A stretch of DNA of 64,000 bases from Euzebyella marina. GTDB lineage: Bacteria > Bacteroidota > Bacteroidia > Flavobacteriales > Flavobacteriaceae. Positions 10,824-19,006 of the stretch are shown here, piece after piece. The DNA lies in NCBI RefSeq assembly GCF_014855515.1, contig NZ_JACYFK010000003.1:186001-250000 (forward strand), written 5' to 3'. A program made the translations under genes and the position numbers. Below the pieces are notes generated by a model. The model had not been told where the DNA came from. It worked only from the letters and a program-made list of their open reading frames with translations, and made no database searches. Position 1 is the first letter of the stretch, and each line of letters starts with the position of its first letter.

Positions 10824-12239
10824 TTAATTTTCAGTATCGGGAATCAAAACTGTATCAACTGCGTGGATCACACCATTAATGGCCTGAACATCGGCTTTTA
10901 CAATCGCAATGCCCATGTTACCGGCACCATCGGTGATGGTAAAGCTTTCATCGGCCTCAGTAAAGGTTACCGAATCGCCTTCTAAGGTCGCAGGGGAAAC
11001 CAATCCGTCGCTCAAATCACCCGAAACGATATTGGCTTCGGCAATCACGTGGTGGTTCAAGACCGCTGTCAAGGTCTCGCCCGAAGGTACTTCTTCCAAA
11101 GCGGCAAAAGCACTGTTAATAGGTGCAAATACGGTGAAAGGCGCATTGTCGGTGGTAGAACTTAATACCGAAACAAAATCAGGCTGCCCTTCGGCAGTTA
11201 AGGCACCAACCAAGCTAGAGAAGTTCTCACTATCGGCCACTGCGAAAGTAACCACGGTCGGTAAGTCGATTACGGTATCTACCGCATGAATGATTCCGTT
11301 GGTGGTGACCACATCACTAACCACTACCATACTTTGTCCGTTCAATTGAACTCCATCGTCTACGTTTACGTAAATGCTCAAATTATCACCATCTTCATTG
11401 GTAGCCGCTGTATTGGCATACATATTTATTAGGTCGGCAGCTGCCAAAGAGGTGCCGGCAATTACGTGGTTCGCTAAAATGGTATTCAATTCGTTTCCGT
11501 TAGGGTTTTCAAAATCGGTAAAGGCCTCATTTACAGGAGCAAAAACGGTAAACATCTGTTCACCATCGCTTAAAAGGTCGGTAAACGTAGTATTACCGTC
11601 CATGGTGAGGGCACCGACTACTTCTGAAAAATTGGCGTTGTACAAAGCATGGTCAACAAGGTTCGGTAGGCCGATTACCTGGTCAACGATATGCACGACC
11701 CCATTGGAGGCATCAACATCTGCCGTGGTCACGGTAGAACCGTTAATCATAACTCCGTCTGCCGTATCAACAAAAAGGCTCAGGTTCATTTCGTTCACAC
11801 CTGCGGTAGAAAGTGAGCTGACATAGGTGGTAGAAAGGTCGCCGGACATTAAATCGCCTGAAACCACATGGTTCAATAAAACCTGTTCCAACACATCATC
11901 GGGTACATCGTCTAACGAAGTAAAGTTATTGTCTGCCAAAAATGCTTCAAAAGCAGCATTTGTTGGGGCGAAAACGGTAAAAGGACCGTCGCCCTGTAAA
12001 GTTTCTACCAATTCGGCCTCGGTCAGGGCCTCTACCAAAATACTCAAATCGGCGGTAGCCACCGCTAAATCTACAACTGTTGATTGTTGTTGTTCTTCTT
12101 CCTCTTCTTCCTCTTCCTCCATTTCTTCTTCCATGTCAGGATCTGGAATCGTGACCCCGTTGTCATCGTCACTACATGATACAGCGAAGAAGAGCATGAG
12201 CACCATGGGAACCAGTAATTTAATGTTGTTAAGTTTCAT
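10824..12239 (-). CDS. fasciclin lipoprotein with three FAS1 domains
   Basis: A 471-residue surface lipoprotein. The signal peptide ends in FFAVSC, and the mature N-terminus is Cys-Ser-Asp-Asp-Asp, which matches the acidic lipoprotein export signal described for Flavobacterium (known family knowledge). An acidic Glu/Gln linker (about 32-50) leads to three FAS1 domains at about 54-190, 192-328 and 330-468, each with the H1/H2 hallmarks (GPFTVFAPTNAAF, MFTVFAPVNEAF, PFTVFAPINSAF and LLNHVVSGD, LANHVIAGT, LNHHVIAEA). FAS1 proteins usually mediate adhesion; a role in aggregation or substrate attachment is inferred. Own terminator downstream and a candidate operator upstream. Confidence 0.93.
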   Translation of the reverse strand: MKLNNIKLLVPMVLMLFFAVSCSDDDNGVTIPDPDMEEEMEEEEEEEEEQQQSTVVDLAVATADLSILVEALTEAELVETLQGDGPFTVFAPTNAAFEAFLADNNFTSLDDVPDDVLEQVLLNHVVSGDLMSGDLSTTYVSSLSTAGVNEMNLSLFVDTADGVMINGSTVTTADVDASNGVVHIVDQVIGLPNLVDHALYNANFSEVVGALTMDGNTTFTDLLSDGEQMFTVFAPVNEAFTDFENPNGNELNTILANHVIAGTSLAAADLINMYANTAATNEDGDNLSIYVNVDDGVQLNGQSMVVVSDVVTTNGIIHAVDTVIDLPTVVTFAVADSENFSSLVGALTAEGQPDFVSVLSSTTDNAPFTVFAPINSAFAALEEVPSGETLTAVLNHHVIAEANIVSGDLSDGLVSPATLEGDSVTFTEADESFTITDGAGNMGIAIVKADVQAINGVIHAVDTVLIPDTEN

Positions 12240-12338
12240 AATTCATGGATTAATAGTTAATAATTTTCTTAGAAGCAATTTTTGGGCGTGTTGTACACCG
12301 TTGAAAGCTGCAGCAATTTAGAACCATGAATTAGTTTT

Positions 12339-12366
12339 GTTTAACTTATTTGATAAATAGTTTAAC
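12339..12366 (-). promoter_or_regulatory. paired GTTTAAC boxes upstream of the fasciclin gene
   Basis: GTTTAAC occurs at 12339-12345 and again at 12360-12366, a 21-bp period (two helical turns), 100-127 bases upstream of the fasciclin start. On the coding strand they read GTTAAAC. This looks like a tandem operator or an alternative sigma-factor promoter element; no known binding protein is assigned. Confidence 0.4.
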
Positions 12367-12439
12367 ACTTTTAAATCAAAAGAAGGGCAAAAAGCAATTT
12401 TAACTTTTGGTAAAAGAAAGAAGGTCATGGCTTGACGGT

Positions 12440-12654
12440 AAGATTTTACCTATATTTAGGCTTTGATCATTTTGATTAAATCTCTCCCCCAACATATCCA
12501 ATAGATGATAATATCATTTCTATAGTCAGTTCTTGATATACATTTTACTATGACGAGGATTTATGTAGTGTTCGATTTAAATAGAAAAGGTTTTTTGGGG
12601 ATTTGAATGTACAAATGCTTAGTAGGCAAGTTAAAAGCACTAAAATCCAGTTAT
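12440..12654 (+). repeat. leader repeat, copy A
   Basis: First of five related intergenic elements. It begins AAGATTTTACC, then TATATTTAGG (possible -7 box), an imperfect hairpin (TTTGATCA/TGATTAAA with one G-T pair) and a CTCTCCCCC tract at 12482-12490. From CTCCCCC to the ATG of the VOC gene is 171 bases. The 3-prime half is diverged compared with copies B and E. This element accounts for most of the 415-bp gap after the fasciclin gene; the rest holds the GTTTAAC pair. Confidence 0.75.
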
Positions 12655-13071
12655 ATGAAGACAAAGATGATTTGGGCCAATTTGGGAGTAGATGATGTCG
12701 AGAGAACCCAGAATTTTTATCGACAATTAGGGTTTGAGTTAAATGGGCGCCCCACTAAGGAATCAGTTAGCTTTCTGTTTGGAGACAACAACTTTGTCAT
12801 TCACTTTTTCAGAAAGGAGAAATTGCAGGAAAGCTTAGAAGGAGCATTGTGTAATCTAGCTAAAGGAAACGAAGTCATGTTTTCTCTGGCCGCGGAAACC
12901 AAAAACGAATATGACAAGTGGGTTGAACTAATCAAAAAGGCAGGTGGAAAAATCTTTTTTGACTCCAATAATGACCGAAAAGAGTTTTATGATGAGAATG
13001 GTTTTTTCGTTTGTGTTTTTGCCGACCCAGACGGCCACAAGTTCAATCTGCTGTACAATGACAACAAGTAA
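12655..13071 (+). CDS. VOC (glyoxalase/bleomycin-resistance) family protein
   Basis: Start set at ATG 12655 (138 residues, MKTKMIWANLGV): this fits the family length and puts the start at the same distance from leader copy A as the other leader-linked genes; an ATG at 12607 would add 16 unusual residues. The sequence has the VOC pattern, with a first beta strand followed by ERTQNFYRQLGFELNG, an aromatic-rich middle and a final FADPDGHKFNLLYND metal-ligand strand. Two betaalphabetabetabeta units usually form a metal-binding dimer. Substrate unknown; many such stand-alone genes are annotated as lactoylglutathione lyase-like without proof. Followed after 131 bp by the serine hydrolase gene. Confidence 0.82.
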   Translation: MKTKMIWANLGVDDVERTQNFYRQLGFELNGRPTKESVSFLFGDNNFVIHFFRKEKLQESLEGALCNLAKGNEVMFSLAAETKNEYDKWVELIKKAGGKIFFDSNNDRKEFYDENGFFVCVFADPDGHKFNLLYNDNK

Positions 13072-13202
13072 GTCTGTACGTAGGTCATATACATACGGTC
13101 ATTATGATAGAAAGTGAATAATTAAGGGTAGTTCGTAAAGCTAAGTAGCTTTTAAATCCTGTGTTTCAAATTGGCAACCCCCTTCGCCGCAACATTTATA
13201 AA

Positions 13203-14660
13203 ATGAAAAATAGCTATGTAGTAGTATTTCTCTTAATCATCATCGGTGCTTGTAAGCCTTCCGAAGCAGTGGTCAAAAAAAGTGAGGTTGATCAAGAGCT
13301 CATAAATTTTCTGTTTCGTAACTACACAGGTGAAAAACCAAGTGCCAGTTTTGTAGTCATAAAAGATGGGGAAATGTTGGCTTGTCAAAGTTTCGGATAC
13401 GCCCATCTGGAAAATAAGACTATTGCCAATTGCGAAACCAATTATAGACTTGCCTCGGTAACCAAGCAGTTCACCGCCATGGGTGTTCTAATTTTAATCG
13501 ATCAAGGCAAGCTGAACTATGAGACCAAACTTACAGAGGTAATTCCTGAATTTCCTGAGTATGGTCAAGAGATTACCATAAAAAATTTACTCACGCATCG
13601 CTCGGGATTACAAGATTACGCCAAACTCTATCCAGAAGATTCAGAAAAGCAACTGGTCGATAAAGAAGTGCTCAATTTACTTATGGCGCAAGACAGTCTT
13701 TTGTTCCCTGCGAATACCCAATTTAGATATAGCAATTCTGGGTATGCTGTTTTGGCCATGATCATTGAAAGGGTTTCAGGCAAAACCTTTAAAGAGTTTA
13801 TGACCGAAGCGATTTTTGAAAAGTTAGGCATGACCAACAGCACCGTATACCTGAGCGATTCGCAAATCAAGAACCGGGCGTATGGCTATAAAGTGAAGGA
13901 AAATAATTTTGAGAAGAAAGACCAAAATATTTGGTCTGCCATTCAGGGGGATGGAGGAATTTACTCCTCGGTAAGTGATTACGCCAAATGGGATAAGGCT
14001 TTGTATACCGAAACCCTAATCAGAGAAGACTTACTACAAGATGCCTTTTCAAATTGGGACGAAAATGGTACAACTGATGGAAAAGGCTATGGTTTTGGTT
14101 GGCAAATAGAAGAAATAAAAGGAATAAAATACTTGGCTCATGGGGGTAGTACCATCGGTTTTCTGAACACTACCATGAGAATACCTTCGGAACGACTTAC
14201 CGTTGCCATTTTTACCAATAATGGAAATTTAGGTGGACTCCAACGAAAAGCGCTGTTTTTGGCGAGCCATTTCTCTAACGGTAGACTACCTATGCCTGCC
14301 GAGATAGTACTTAGAAGAGAAGTGGAAGAGCATGGAATAGAAAATGTGGCCACCAAACTGAAAGAAATAAAGGTCAATAGCAATGACTACGATATTTCTG
14401 AAGATGGGCTTGTTGGCTTAGGCTTCAGCTATTTTAATAGTGAGCCTGAGAAGGCAAAAATGATATTTGAAACGATTACCGTTGAATACCCAGATTTCTT
14501 TGGTGGGTATTATGGTTTAGGTCAATACTACGCTTACAAGGCTGAAGATAAAAATGAGTTGGCCATAGAGTACTATAAAAAGGTTGTAGACATGAACCCT
14601 GTAGGTAGAGAACGATTGATGAATCATGCAAAAAATATGATCAAGAAGTTAAGTGAATAG
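13203..14660 (+). CDS. beta-lactamase-family serine hydrolase lipoprotein
   Basis: Start set at ATG 13203 (485 residues), giving a lipoprotein signal ending in IGAC (Cys17). The class C/penicillin-binding-like domain (about 40-365) has the catalytic SxxK at Ser85-Lys88 (ASVTKQF), the YSN tyrosine at about 176 (FRYSNSGY) and HGG (LAHGGSTIGF) as the third motif. About 110 further residues (LVGLGFSYFNSEPEKAKMIF, YYGLGQYYAYKAEDKNELAIEYYKKV) look like tetratricopeptide repeats. Such proteins act as esterases or D-aminopeptidases more often than as true beta-lactamases. No leader repeat of its own; probably read with the VOC gene. Confidence 0.88.
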   Translation: MKNSYVVVFLLIIIGACKPSEAVVKKSEVDQELINFLFRNYTGEKPSASFVVIKDGEMLACQSFGYAHLENKTIANCETNYRLASVTKQFTAMGVLILIDQGKLNYETKLTEVIPEFPEYGQEITIKNLLTHRSGLQDYAKLYPEDSEKQLVDKEVLNLLMAQDSLLFPANTQFRYSNSGYAVLAMIIERVSGKTFKEFMTEAIFEKLGMTNSTVYLSDSQIKNRAYGYKVKENNFEKKDQNIWSAIQGDGGIYSSVSDYAKWDKALYTETLIREDLLQDAFSNWDENGTTDGKGYGFGWQIEEIKGIKYLAHGGSTIGFLNTTMRIPSERLTVAIFTNNGNLGGLQRKALFLASHFSNGRLPMPAEIVLRREVEEHGIENVATKLKEIKVNSNDYDISEDGLVGLGFSYFNSEPEKAKMIFETITVEYPDFFGGYYGLGQYYAYKAEDKNELAIEYYKKVVDMNPVGRERLMNHAKNMIKKLSE

Positions 14661-14690
14661 AACCCCAAACGCCCCTTTTAAGTCGACCCA

Positions 14691-14956
14691 CAGATTCCAG
14701 AACGTTAGTTGCTATTTCAAATTACGTGTAAATTAAGTCCAACGGCTACCAATAAGATTTTACCTATATTTAGGCTTAGATCATTTTGATTAAATCTCTC
14801 CCCCATCATATCGAATAGGCTAGAACATGATTGTATCTTTCTTGTTTTGATATACAAAACACCAAAATTCTAGATTTTTAGAATAGTAATATACAGATAT
14901 ATAGATATAATGAAGTTAAAGATATCTATGTGTTGTGAGCAATAAAACCCAACCAT
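14691..14956 (+). repeat. leader repeat, copy B
   Basis: A diverged upstream block (CAGATTCCAGAACGT at 14691) precedes AAGATTTTACC at 14754, TATATTTAGG, the hairpin and CTCTCCCCC at 14796-14804. The start codon of the amidohydrolase follows 159 bases after CTCCCCC. Copy B matches copy E along almost its whole length, including GAATAGTAATATACAGATA-like sequence and GAAGTTAAAGATATCTA near the end. Similarity stops at GTTG, where the amidohydrolase inverted repeat begins. Confidence 0.8.
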
Positions 14957-15934
14957 ATGAAAATTAAAATCTTTACATTATTTGTTTTCTGTTTTGCTAT
15001 TCATAGTTGCAAAAATGAAACGCAGAATGCTGCAAGTGAAACAGAAATAGTAATTGAACTTTATACGGGACCTATTATAGATATGCATATTCATGCTTAT
15101 AATGAACAAATAGGCGGAATGATGTTCGGAATGGACCACCCTAATCCACTAAAAAATGAGACTTACAAGGGAGTTAAGACACCTGAAGAACAAAAAGCAG
15201 AAACCTTCAAGAAATTTGAAAAGCACAATATAGTTCTCGCTTTAACTTCGGATGGACAAATATGGTTTGAGGACGCACCAGACAAAATTCTTATCAGTGG
15301 TAGAAATATGCCTTTGGACAGTTTAAGGAAAATGGCTGAAAATGGAAATCTTTCCGCGATTGGAGAACTTAATCCATTCTATGGCGGAATAACAGCAGAT
15401 GATGATAGTCAAAAACCTTTTTTTGATTTAGCAGAGGAACAAAATCTTCCTGTTGGATTTCACATTATGCCTGGTGGACCACCTGGAGGAATTTATTATA
15501 TGGGAAAGGACAGAGTTAGGGTAAGAAATGCCAACCCAAAACAACTCGAAGAAGTACTTGTGAGTCATCCCAAACTAAAAGTATACGTAATGCACGGTGG
15601 CTGGCCTTATTTGGATGATATGAAAGCTATGTTATATGCCCATCCTCAATTGTATTTAGACATTGCCGCAATAGATTGGATATTACCAAAAGAAGAGCTT
15701 CGCAACTTCCTGAAAGGATTAGTAGATTCTGGGTTTGGTAATAGAATAATGTTTGGAACCGACCAAATGGTTTGGCCAGAGACAATTGATATTGCAGTGG
15801 ATGCGGTAAATTCAGCTGATTTTCTGACTTTAGAGCAAAAAGAAGATATTTTCTTCGATAATGCTGCGGAATTTTTGAATTTATCGGAAGAAAAAATAAA
15901 AGAATTAAAATCAAGATAAATATTGCTCACAACA
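14931..15934 (+). mobile_element. candidate gene cassette 1, bounded by a 14-bp inverted repeat
   Basis: TGTTGTGAGCAATA at 14931-14944 is the exact reverse complement of TATTGCTCACAACA at 15921-15934. The pair encloses only the amidohydrolase gene; the right copy begins one base after its stop codon. Inferred to be a mobile gene cassette by analogy with integron cassettes, whose ends are complementary in the same way. No recombinase is linked. Confidence 0.5.
14957..15919 (+). CDS. amidohydrolase-family lipoprotein
   Basis: A 320-residue TIM-barrel metal hydrolase of the amidohydrolase 2 group. A lipoprotein signal ends in AIHSC (Cys18). The metal motif HIH is in PIIDMHIHAYNEQ, followed by further candidate ligands HIMPGG, VMHGGWPYLDDM and the catalytic-type Asp in MFGTDQMVWP. 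Members hydrolyse or decarboxylate cyclic substrates; no specific substrate is visible. Codon use is AT-rich compared with host genes such as mnmA. The gene is enclosed by its own 14-bp inverted repeat and sits behind leader copy B, so it was probably acquired as a unit. Confidence 0.82.
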   Translation: MKIKIFTLFVFCFAIHSCKNETQNAASETEIVIELYTGPIIDMHIHAYNEQIGGMMFGMDHPNPLKNETYKGVKTPEEQKAETFKKFEKHNIVLALTSDGQIWFEDAPDKILISGRNMPLDSLRKMAENGNLSAIGELNPFYGGITADDDSQKPFFDLAEEQNLPVGFHIMPGGPPGGIYYMGKDRVRVRNANPKQLEEVLVSHPKLKVYVMHGGWPYLDDMKAMLYAHPQLYLDIAAIDWILPKEELRNFLKGLVDSGFGNRIMFGTDQMVWPETIDIAVDAVNSADFLTLEQKEDIFFDNAAEFLNLSEEKIKELKSR

Positions 15935-15984
15935 ACGGTAACCTTTGCACAGCCCCTTGATCACCCCATTAATACCCCCCACCA

Positions 15985-16270
15985 CAGTTACCCTAAAACG
16001 TAGGTTGCTGGTAAAACCTCATCTTTAAGTAAAAGTAGATAAGTAAACGTGCTTAACCGTAAGATTTTAGCTATATTTAGAATTTAATCTTCAAGATTAA
16101 AACTCTTTCCCCTCTAGTAAAATCAAGTATTTTATTAACAAAGTGGCATTCTTTGAACGGCCATACACGCAAGTTCCCCTTCATACATACCGAATTTTAA
16201 ACAAGCAAGTAGGGCGTCCTTCCTGTCTGTTTTTTGATAGTCATACATAATAACCACAAAATCGGATAAG
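15985..16270 (+). repeat. leader repeat, copy C
   Basis: Shares CAGTTACCCTAAAACGT and a following GTTGCTGGTAA with copy E, then AAGATTTTAG at 16061, TATATTTAG, a perfect 9-bp inverted repeat (TTTAATCTT-C-AAGATTAAA) and CTCTTTCCCC. About 166-168 bases separate the C-tract from the next ATG. The sequence after the C-tract is not obviously like B or E, although the length is conserved. This element fills most of a 351-bp gap; the first 50 bases hold the right cassette repeat and CCCC-rich sequence. Confidence 0.7.
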
Positions 16271-16963
16271 ATGATAGAGACCATTCCAACTAAAAAAGCC
16301 GATCATTACTTTTTTTCGGTGATGGCCGTGTATTATTTAGGCACAGCTTTCATAGGTTTTGGATACTCTTCAACCAAAATTATTTCCAATGGTGGAGAGA
16401 TTCCTGTACGGGCCATCATTCATGGAACGCTAGGGGCTGCCTGGTATTTCCTTTTTTTCTTTCAGGTCTTATTGATCATGCTTCATAAGAAAAGGTTACA
16501 TATGAAGTTGGGCAACATCTCGGTTCCGTTGATTATTTTGATTTTTATAACGGGTATCTACGTGGTGTTGCTGCGCAAACCGCTTTCCTTTGAACCTGCC
16601 CCATATGCCTTTATGGGTAGCGAATTGGCACTAATGCTGATGGGAATAATCTATGTAGCTCTCGGTTATAAATACCGCTACAACGCACATTACCATAAAC
16701 GCTATTACTTAATGAGTATCATTATTTTAAGTGGTGCAGGCATTCTTCGATTTTATAGTTTTCTAGGGTTAGAAATGTTCAATGCGCTAGTAGTTATTTA
16801 TTTAATTCCCTTTTCGTTACTATTTCTGTATGACCTAATGGCGTATCGAAGAGTTTTTAAAGCGAGCTGGATAGGGCTTCTTATTTATATACTATTTCAG
16901 TTTGTTCTAGGAATTCCTTTTCAAATATTAGCAGATTTCCTTCGACCATTGGTCAATTCATAA
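16271..16963 (+). CDS. polytopic inner-membrane protein, unknown
   Basis: A 230-residue protein with about seven hydrophobic helices (roughly 15-35, 45-70, 78-98, 108-130, 140-160, 165-185, 198-220). Conserved-looking His residues cluster at helix ends: IHGTLGAAWY, LIMLHKKRLHMKLG, HYHKRYY. That pattern (H then G..W, then LH...H..LG) resembles DUF2306-like and other haem-binding membrane proteins, but I cannot assign a family firmly. It lies behind leader copy C with no inverted-repeat borders that I can find. Confidence 0.65.
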   Translation: MIETIPTKKADHYFFSVMAVYYLGTAFIGFGYSSTKIISNGGEIPVRAIIHGTLGAAWYFLFFFQVLLIMLHKKRLHMKLGNISVPLIILIFITGIYVVLLRKPLSFEPAPYAFMGSELALMLMGIIYVALGYKYRYNAHYHKRYYLMSIIILSGAGILRFYSFLGLEMFNALVVIYLIPFSLLFLYDLMAYRRVFKASWIGLLIYILFQFVLGIPFQILADFLRPLVNS

Positions 16964-17095
16964 GTTTAGAAAATCTTTTGGGGAGACAATCTACACCACA
17001 TTTTAACCACGCTCGCAATTATAGCATAAAGTAAGTATCATGGGTTGCCCTTTTATCACCATTCTTAGATTTTTTGAAATGTAAGTAGCTGTTAA

Positions 17096-17302
17096 CCATT
17101 ATATTATATACCTTTACTCTCAAAGGTTAAAATTTCTCCCCCGGCATATCAATCCCTCAAGTACGATTGCATCAAGCTCAGCATGATAAACAGATTATTG
17201 AAACTTTATATTTCTTAAATATTGTAGTTCAATTATTTAGGTGTTTGGTTTTTTCAGATATCTAAGTATTGACGTGCGTATGAATAACCAATAACATTAA
17301 AA
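17096..17302 (+). repeat. leader repeat, copy D (most diverged)
   Basis: Recognised by position and structure more than by sequence: TATATTATATACC, a 6-bp hairpin ACCTTT-ACTCTC-AAAGGT, then TTTCTCCCCC (CTCCCCC at 17136-17142) and a late GATATCTAAG. CTCCCCC to ATG is 167 bases, as in the other copies. The hairpin has a completely different sequence from A, B, C and E. The other bases of this 339-bp gap show nothing else. Confidence 0.55.
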
Positions 17303-17977
17303 ATGGAATATCAAACTAGAGCTGAAATTCGGTATGGGGGCATTCTACTGATTCTAGGTGCCTTAACTACTATAATGTGCATATTACTTGAAGTAAATGC
17401 GGGTTGGGCTTCACTAATCGTAGAGATAAAAAGAACAGATTATGAAGCAGGAAAATTTCTATTCAAGAATTGGAATGAAATGAGTTCAATTTGGAATTGG
17501 GCTTTATTCGGAAATGTTTTTCTGGCAATTGCATCCATACTTCTTATAAAGGATACTAAAAAAATTGGGTGGTTTCCATCAAGTTTCTTTTGGTCCATAT
17601 ATCTTATAGGTAGCGCATTGCTAATAGTCTCATTCGCCATCAGCCTTGGAAGCTATTTTAATGCCCTGAAGGTGATCGATGACCAACCTTATTTGTTCGA
17701 AACTATACGCGGAACGCCTCTATATCTATTTAATGTGGGAGCTTTATTTCAGTTGAGCGTATGCATCATCTATTTTCAACAAGGTTTTAGCAAACAGGGT
17801 ATTGTATCACGTGGGTTGGCCATTATCATGTTAGTTATATTGATAAGCTCTTTAGTTTTAGCAGTTCTCGGAATTACATCAGTTGTGATATTTGCCATCG
17901 CATGTTTCTTGGTCCCTTTGTCTTTAGGCATATTTTATACTAAACTTTCATTGGATAGATCGGAAATCGGATCCTAA
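17303..17977 (+). CDS. DUF4386-like integral membrane protein
   Basis: A 224-residue protein with six predicted membrane helices (near 12-35, 63-82, 92-118, 138-158, 168-188, 192-212) and the N-terminal pattern EIRYGGILLILGALTTI that fits DUF4386 proteins. No catalytic residues can be identified and the family has no established function. It lies behind leader copy D. A SnoaL-like lipoprotein gene follows after 102 bp. The intervening sequence contains CCTAACAATAACG, similar in form to the post-gene boxes of the inverted-repeat cassettes, but no matching left repeat was found. Confidence 0.6.
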   Translation: MEYQTRAEIRYGGILLILGALTTIMCILLEVNAGWASLIVEIKRTDYEAGKFLFKNWNEMSSIWNWALFGNVFLAIASILLIKDTKKIGWFPSSFFWSIYLIGSALLIVSFAISLGSYFNALKVIDDQPYLFETIRGTPLYLFNVGALFQLSVCIIYFQQGFSKQGIVSRGLAIIMLVILISSLVLAVLGITSVVIFAIACFLVPLSLGIFYTKLSLDRSEIGS

Positions 17978-18079
17978 CAATAACGAATTCCCTTGTATAA
18001 TACGATTTCAAGGCAATGCCCATGGAGACTTGCGAATAGCCAAAACCGCTGTGAACATTAAGAAACAAAAAGTAGAAAA

Positions 18080-18571
18080 ATGAAAAGAACCCTTCTCTTA
18101 CTCTCGGTAATTTTAATTATTATGATTTCTTGTGATCAAGACAATAAAATTGCTAACCGTTCTAGCGACTTGGAGGTAATCAAAAAATTAATTGATGATT
18201 CTGATAAGGGCTGGGAAACAAAAAATTTAGAAGTGGTGCTTCAGGGATATTCGGAAGATATAGATTGGACGAATGCATTCGGAGATAGAAGGCATGGCAA
18301 AGAAGAACTTCGTGGTCTTTTGGATACCATCTTTGGTCTTGATTTTGTTATGGCAGGTAAAAACAACTATCAGAAACCTGATATCACATTTCCTAGTAAA
18401 GAAATTGCCCTAGCACGTTCAATAAATGTAAGAACCGGACAAAAATGGCCTGATGGAAGTCCAATGGATGATAGAATAATAAATCATTTAAGAGTTTATA
18501 AATTAATCGATGGTAATTGGGTTTGTATCAATCATATGATAAGCCAAGCACACAATAAGTTAAGAGACTAA
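18080..18571 (+). CDS. SnoaL-like (DUF4440) lipoprotein
   Basis: A 163-residue lipoprotein with signal ending in IMISC (Cys18). The mature region has the SnoaL/NTF2-like cone fold pattern of DUF4440 and SgcJ-type proteins: IKKLIDDSDKGWETKNLEVVLQGYSEDIDWTNAFGDRRHGKEEL, then alternating strands ending WVCINHMISQ. These bind small hydrophobic ligands or act as isomerase-like enzymes; substrate unknown. No leader of its own; a strong terminator (18637-18657) follows, so it ends the transcript beginning at the DUF4386 gene. Confidence 0.78.
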   Translation: MKRTLLLLSVILIIMISCDQDNKIANRSSDLEVIKKLIDDSDKGWETKNLEVVLQGYSEDIDWTNAFGDRRHGKEELRGLLDTIFGLDFVMAGKNNYQKPDITFPSKEIALARSINVRTGQKWPDGSPMDDRIINHLRVYKLIDGNWVCINHMISQAHNKLRD

Positions 18572-18636
18572 AAAAAACCTTTGAACATAAGTAGTCGTTT
18601 CATACACCCTAGTCAGTTCCAAAATTGAAGATTGTT

Positions 18637-18657
18637 AGCCCCCTATGGGGCTTTTTT
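18637..18657 (+). terminator. rho-independent terminator
   Basis: AGCCCC-CTAT-GGGGCT followed by a run of T. It ends the DUF4386/SnoaL transcript and separates it from leader copy E. Confidence 0.85.
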
Positions 18658-18721
18658 AGTAAGATTATTTTAGAAATTACATCAAGCCCAAAACCCAAAA
18701 CACCCTGTTTTAAGCTCGACT

Positions 18722-19006
18722 CAGTTACCCTAAAACGTCTGTTGTTGGTAACCTTTCATTTTAATTAACTGTAATAGAATTTAGGTGTCTACCAATAAGA
18801 TTTTAGCTATATTTAGGTTTTAATCTTTTTGATTAAAACTCTCCCCCAAAACATATCAAATGAGCAAGTGTATGATGGTATGCTGCTTAATTTGATGTAC
18901 GAAACATCAAAATTTTAGATTTATTAAATAGTAATATACAGATACATAGGTATTGTGAAGTTCAAGATATCTAGATGTTGGCAATAATTACAAATGCTAC
19001 TTCAAT
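18722..19006 (+). repeat. leader repeat, copy E
   Basis: The best-preserved copy. CAGTTACCCTAAAACGT with a GTTACC...GGTAAC pairing starts at 18722; AAGATTTTAG follows at 18797 (75 bases on, 76 in copy C), then TATATTTAGG, a perfect 8-bp hairpin TTTTAATC-TTTTT-GATTAAAA (18818-18838) and CTCTCCCCC ending at 18847. From CTCCCCC to the trypsin-like gene ATG is 166 bases. Its end GAAGTTCAAGATATCTAGAT runs into the left cassette repeat. It lies in a 435-bp gap that also holds the terminator at 18637. Confidence 0.8.

Noticed and set aside
12607-12654. Upstream ATG for the VOC gene
   Set aside because: The 16 extra residues do not fit the family and the second ATG restores the constant spacing to leader copy A.
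17978-18079. Possible cassette site after the DUF4386 gene (CCTAACAATAACG ... GCTGTGAAC)
   Set aside because: The box resembles the post-gene motif, but I found no matching left repeat for either neighbouring gene, so it is not counted as a cassette border.
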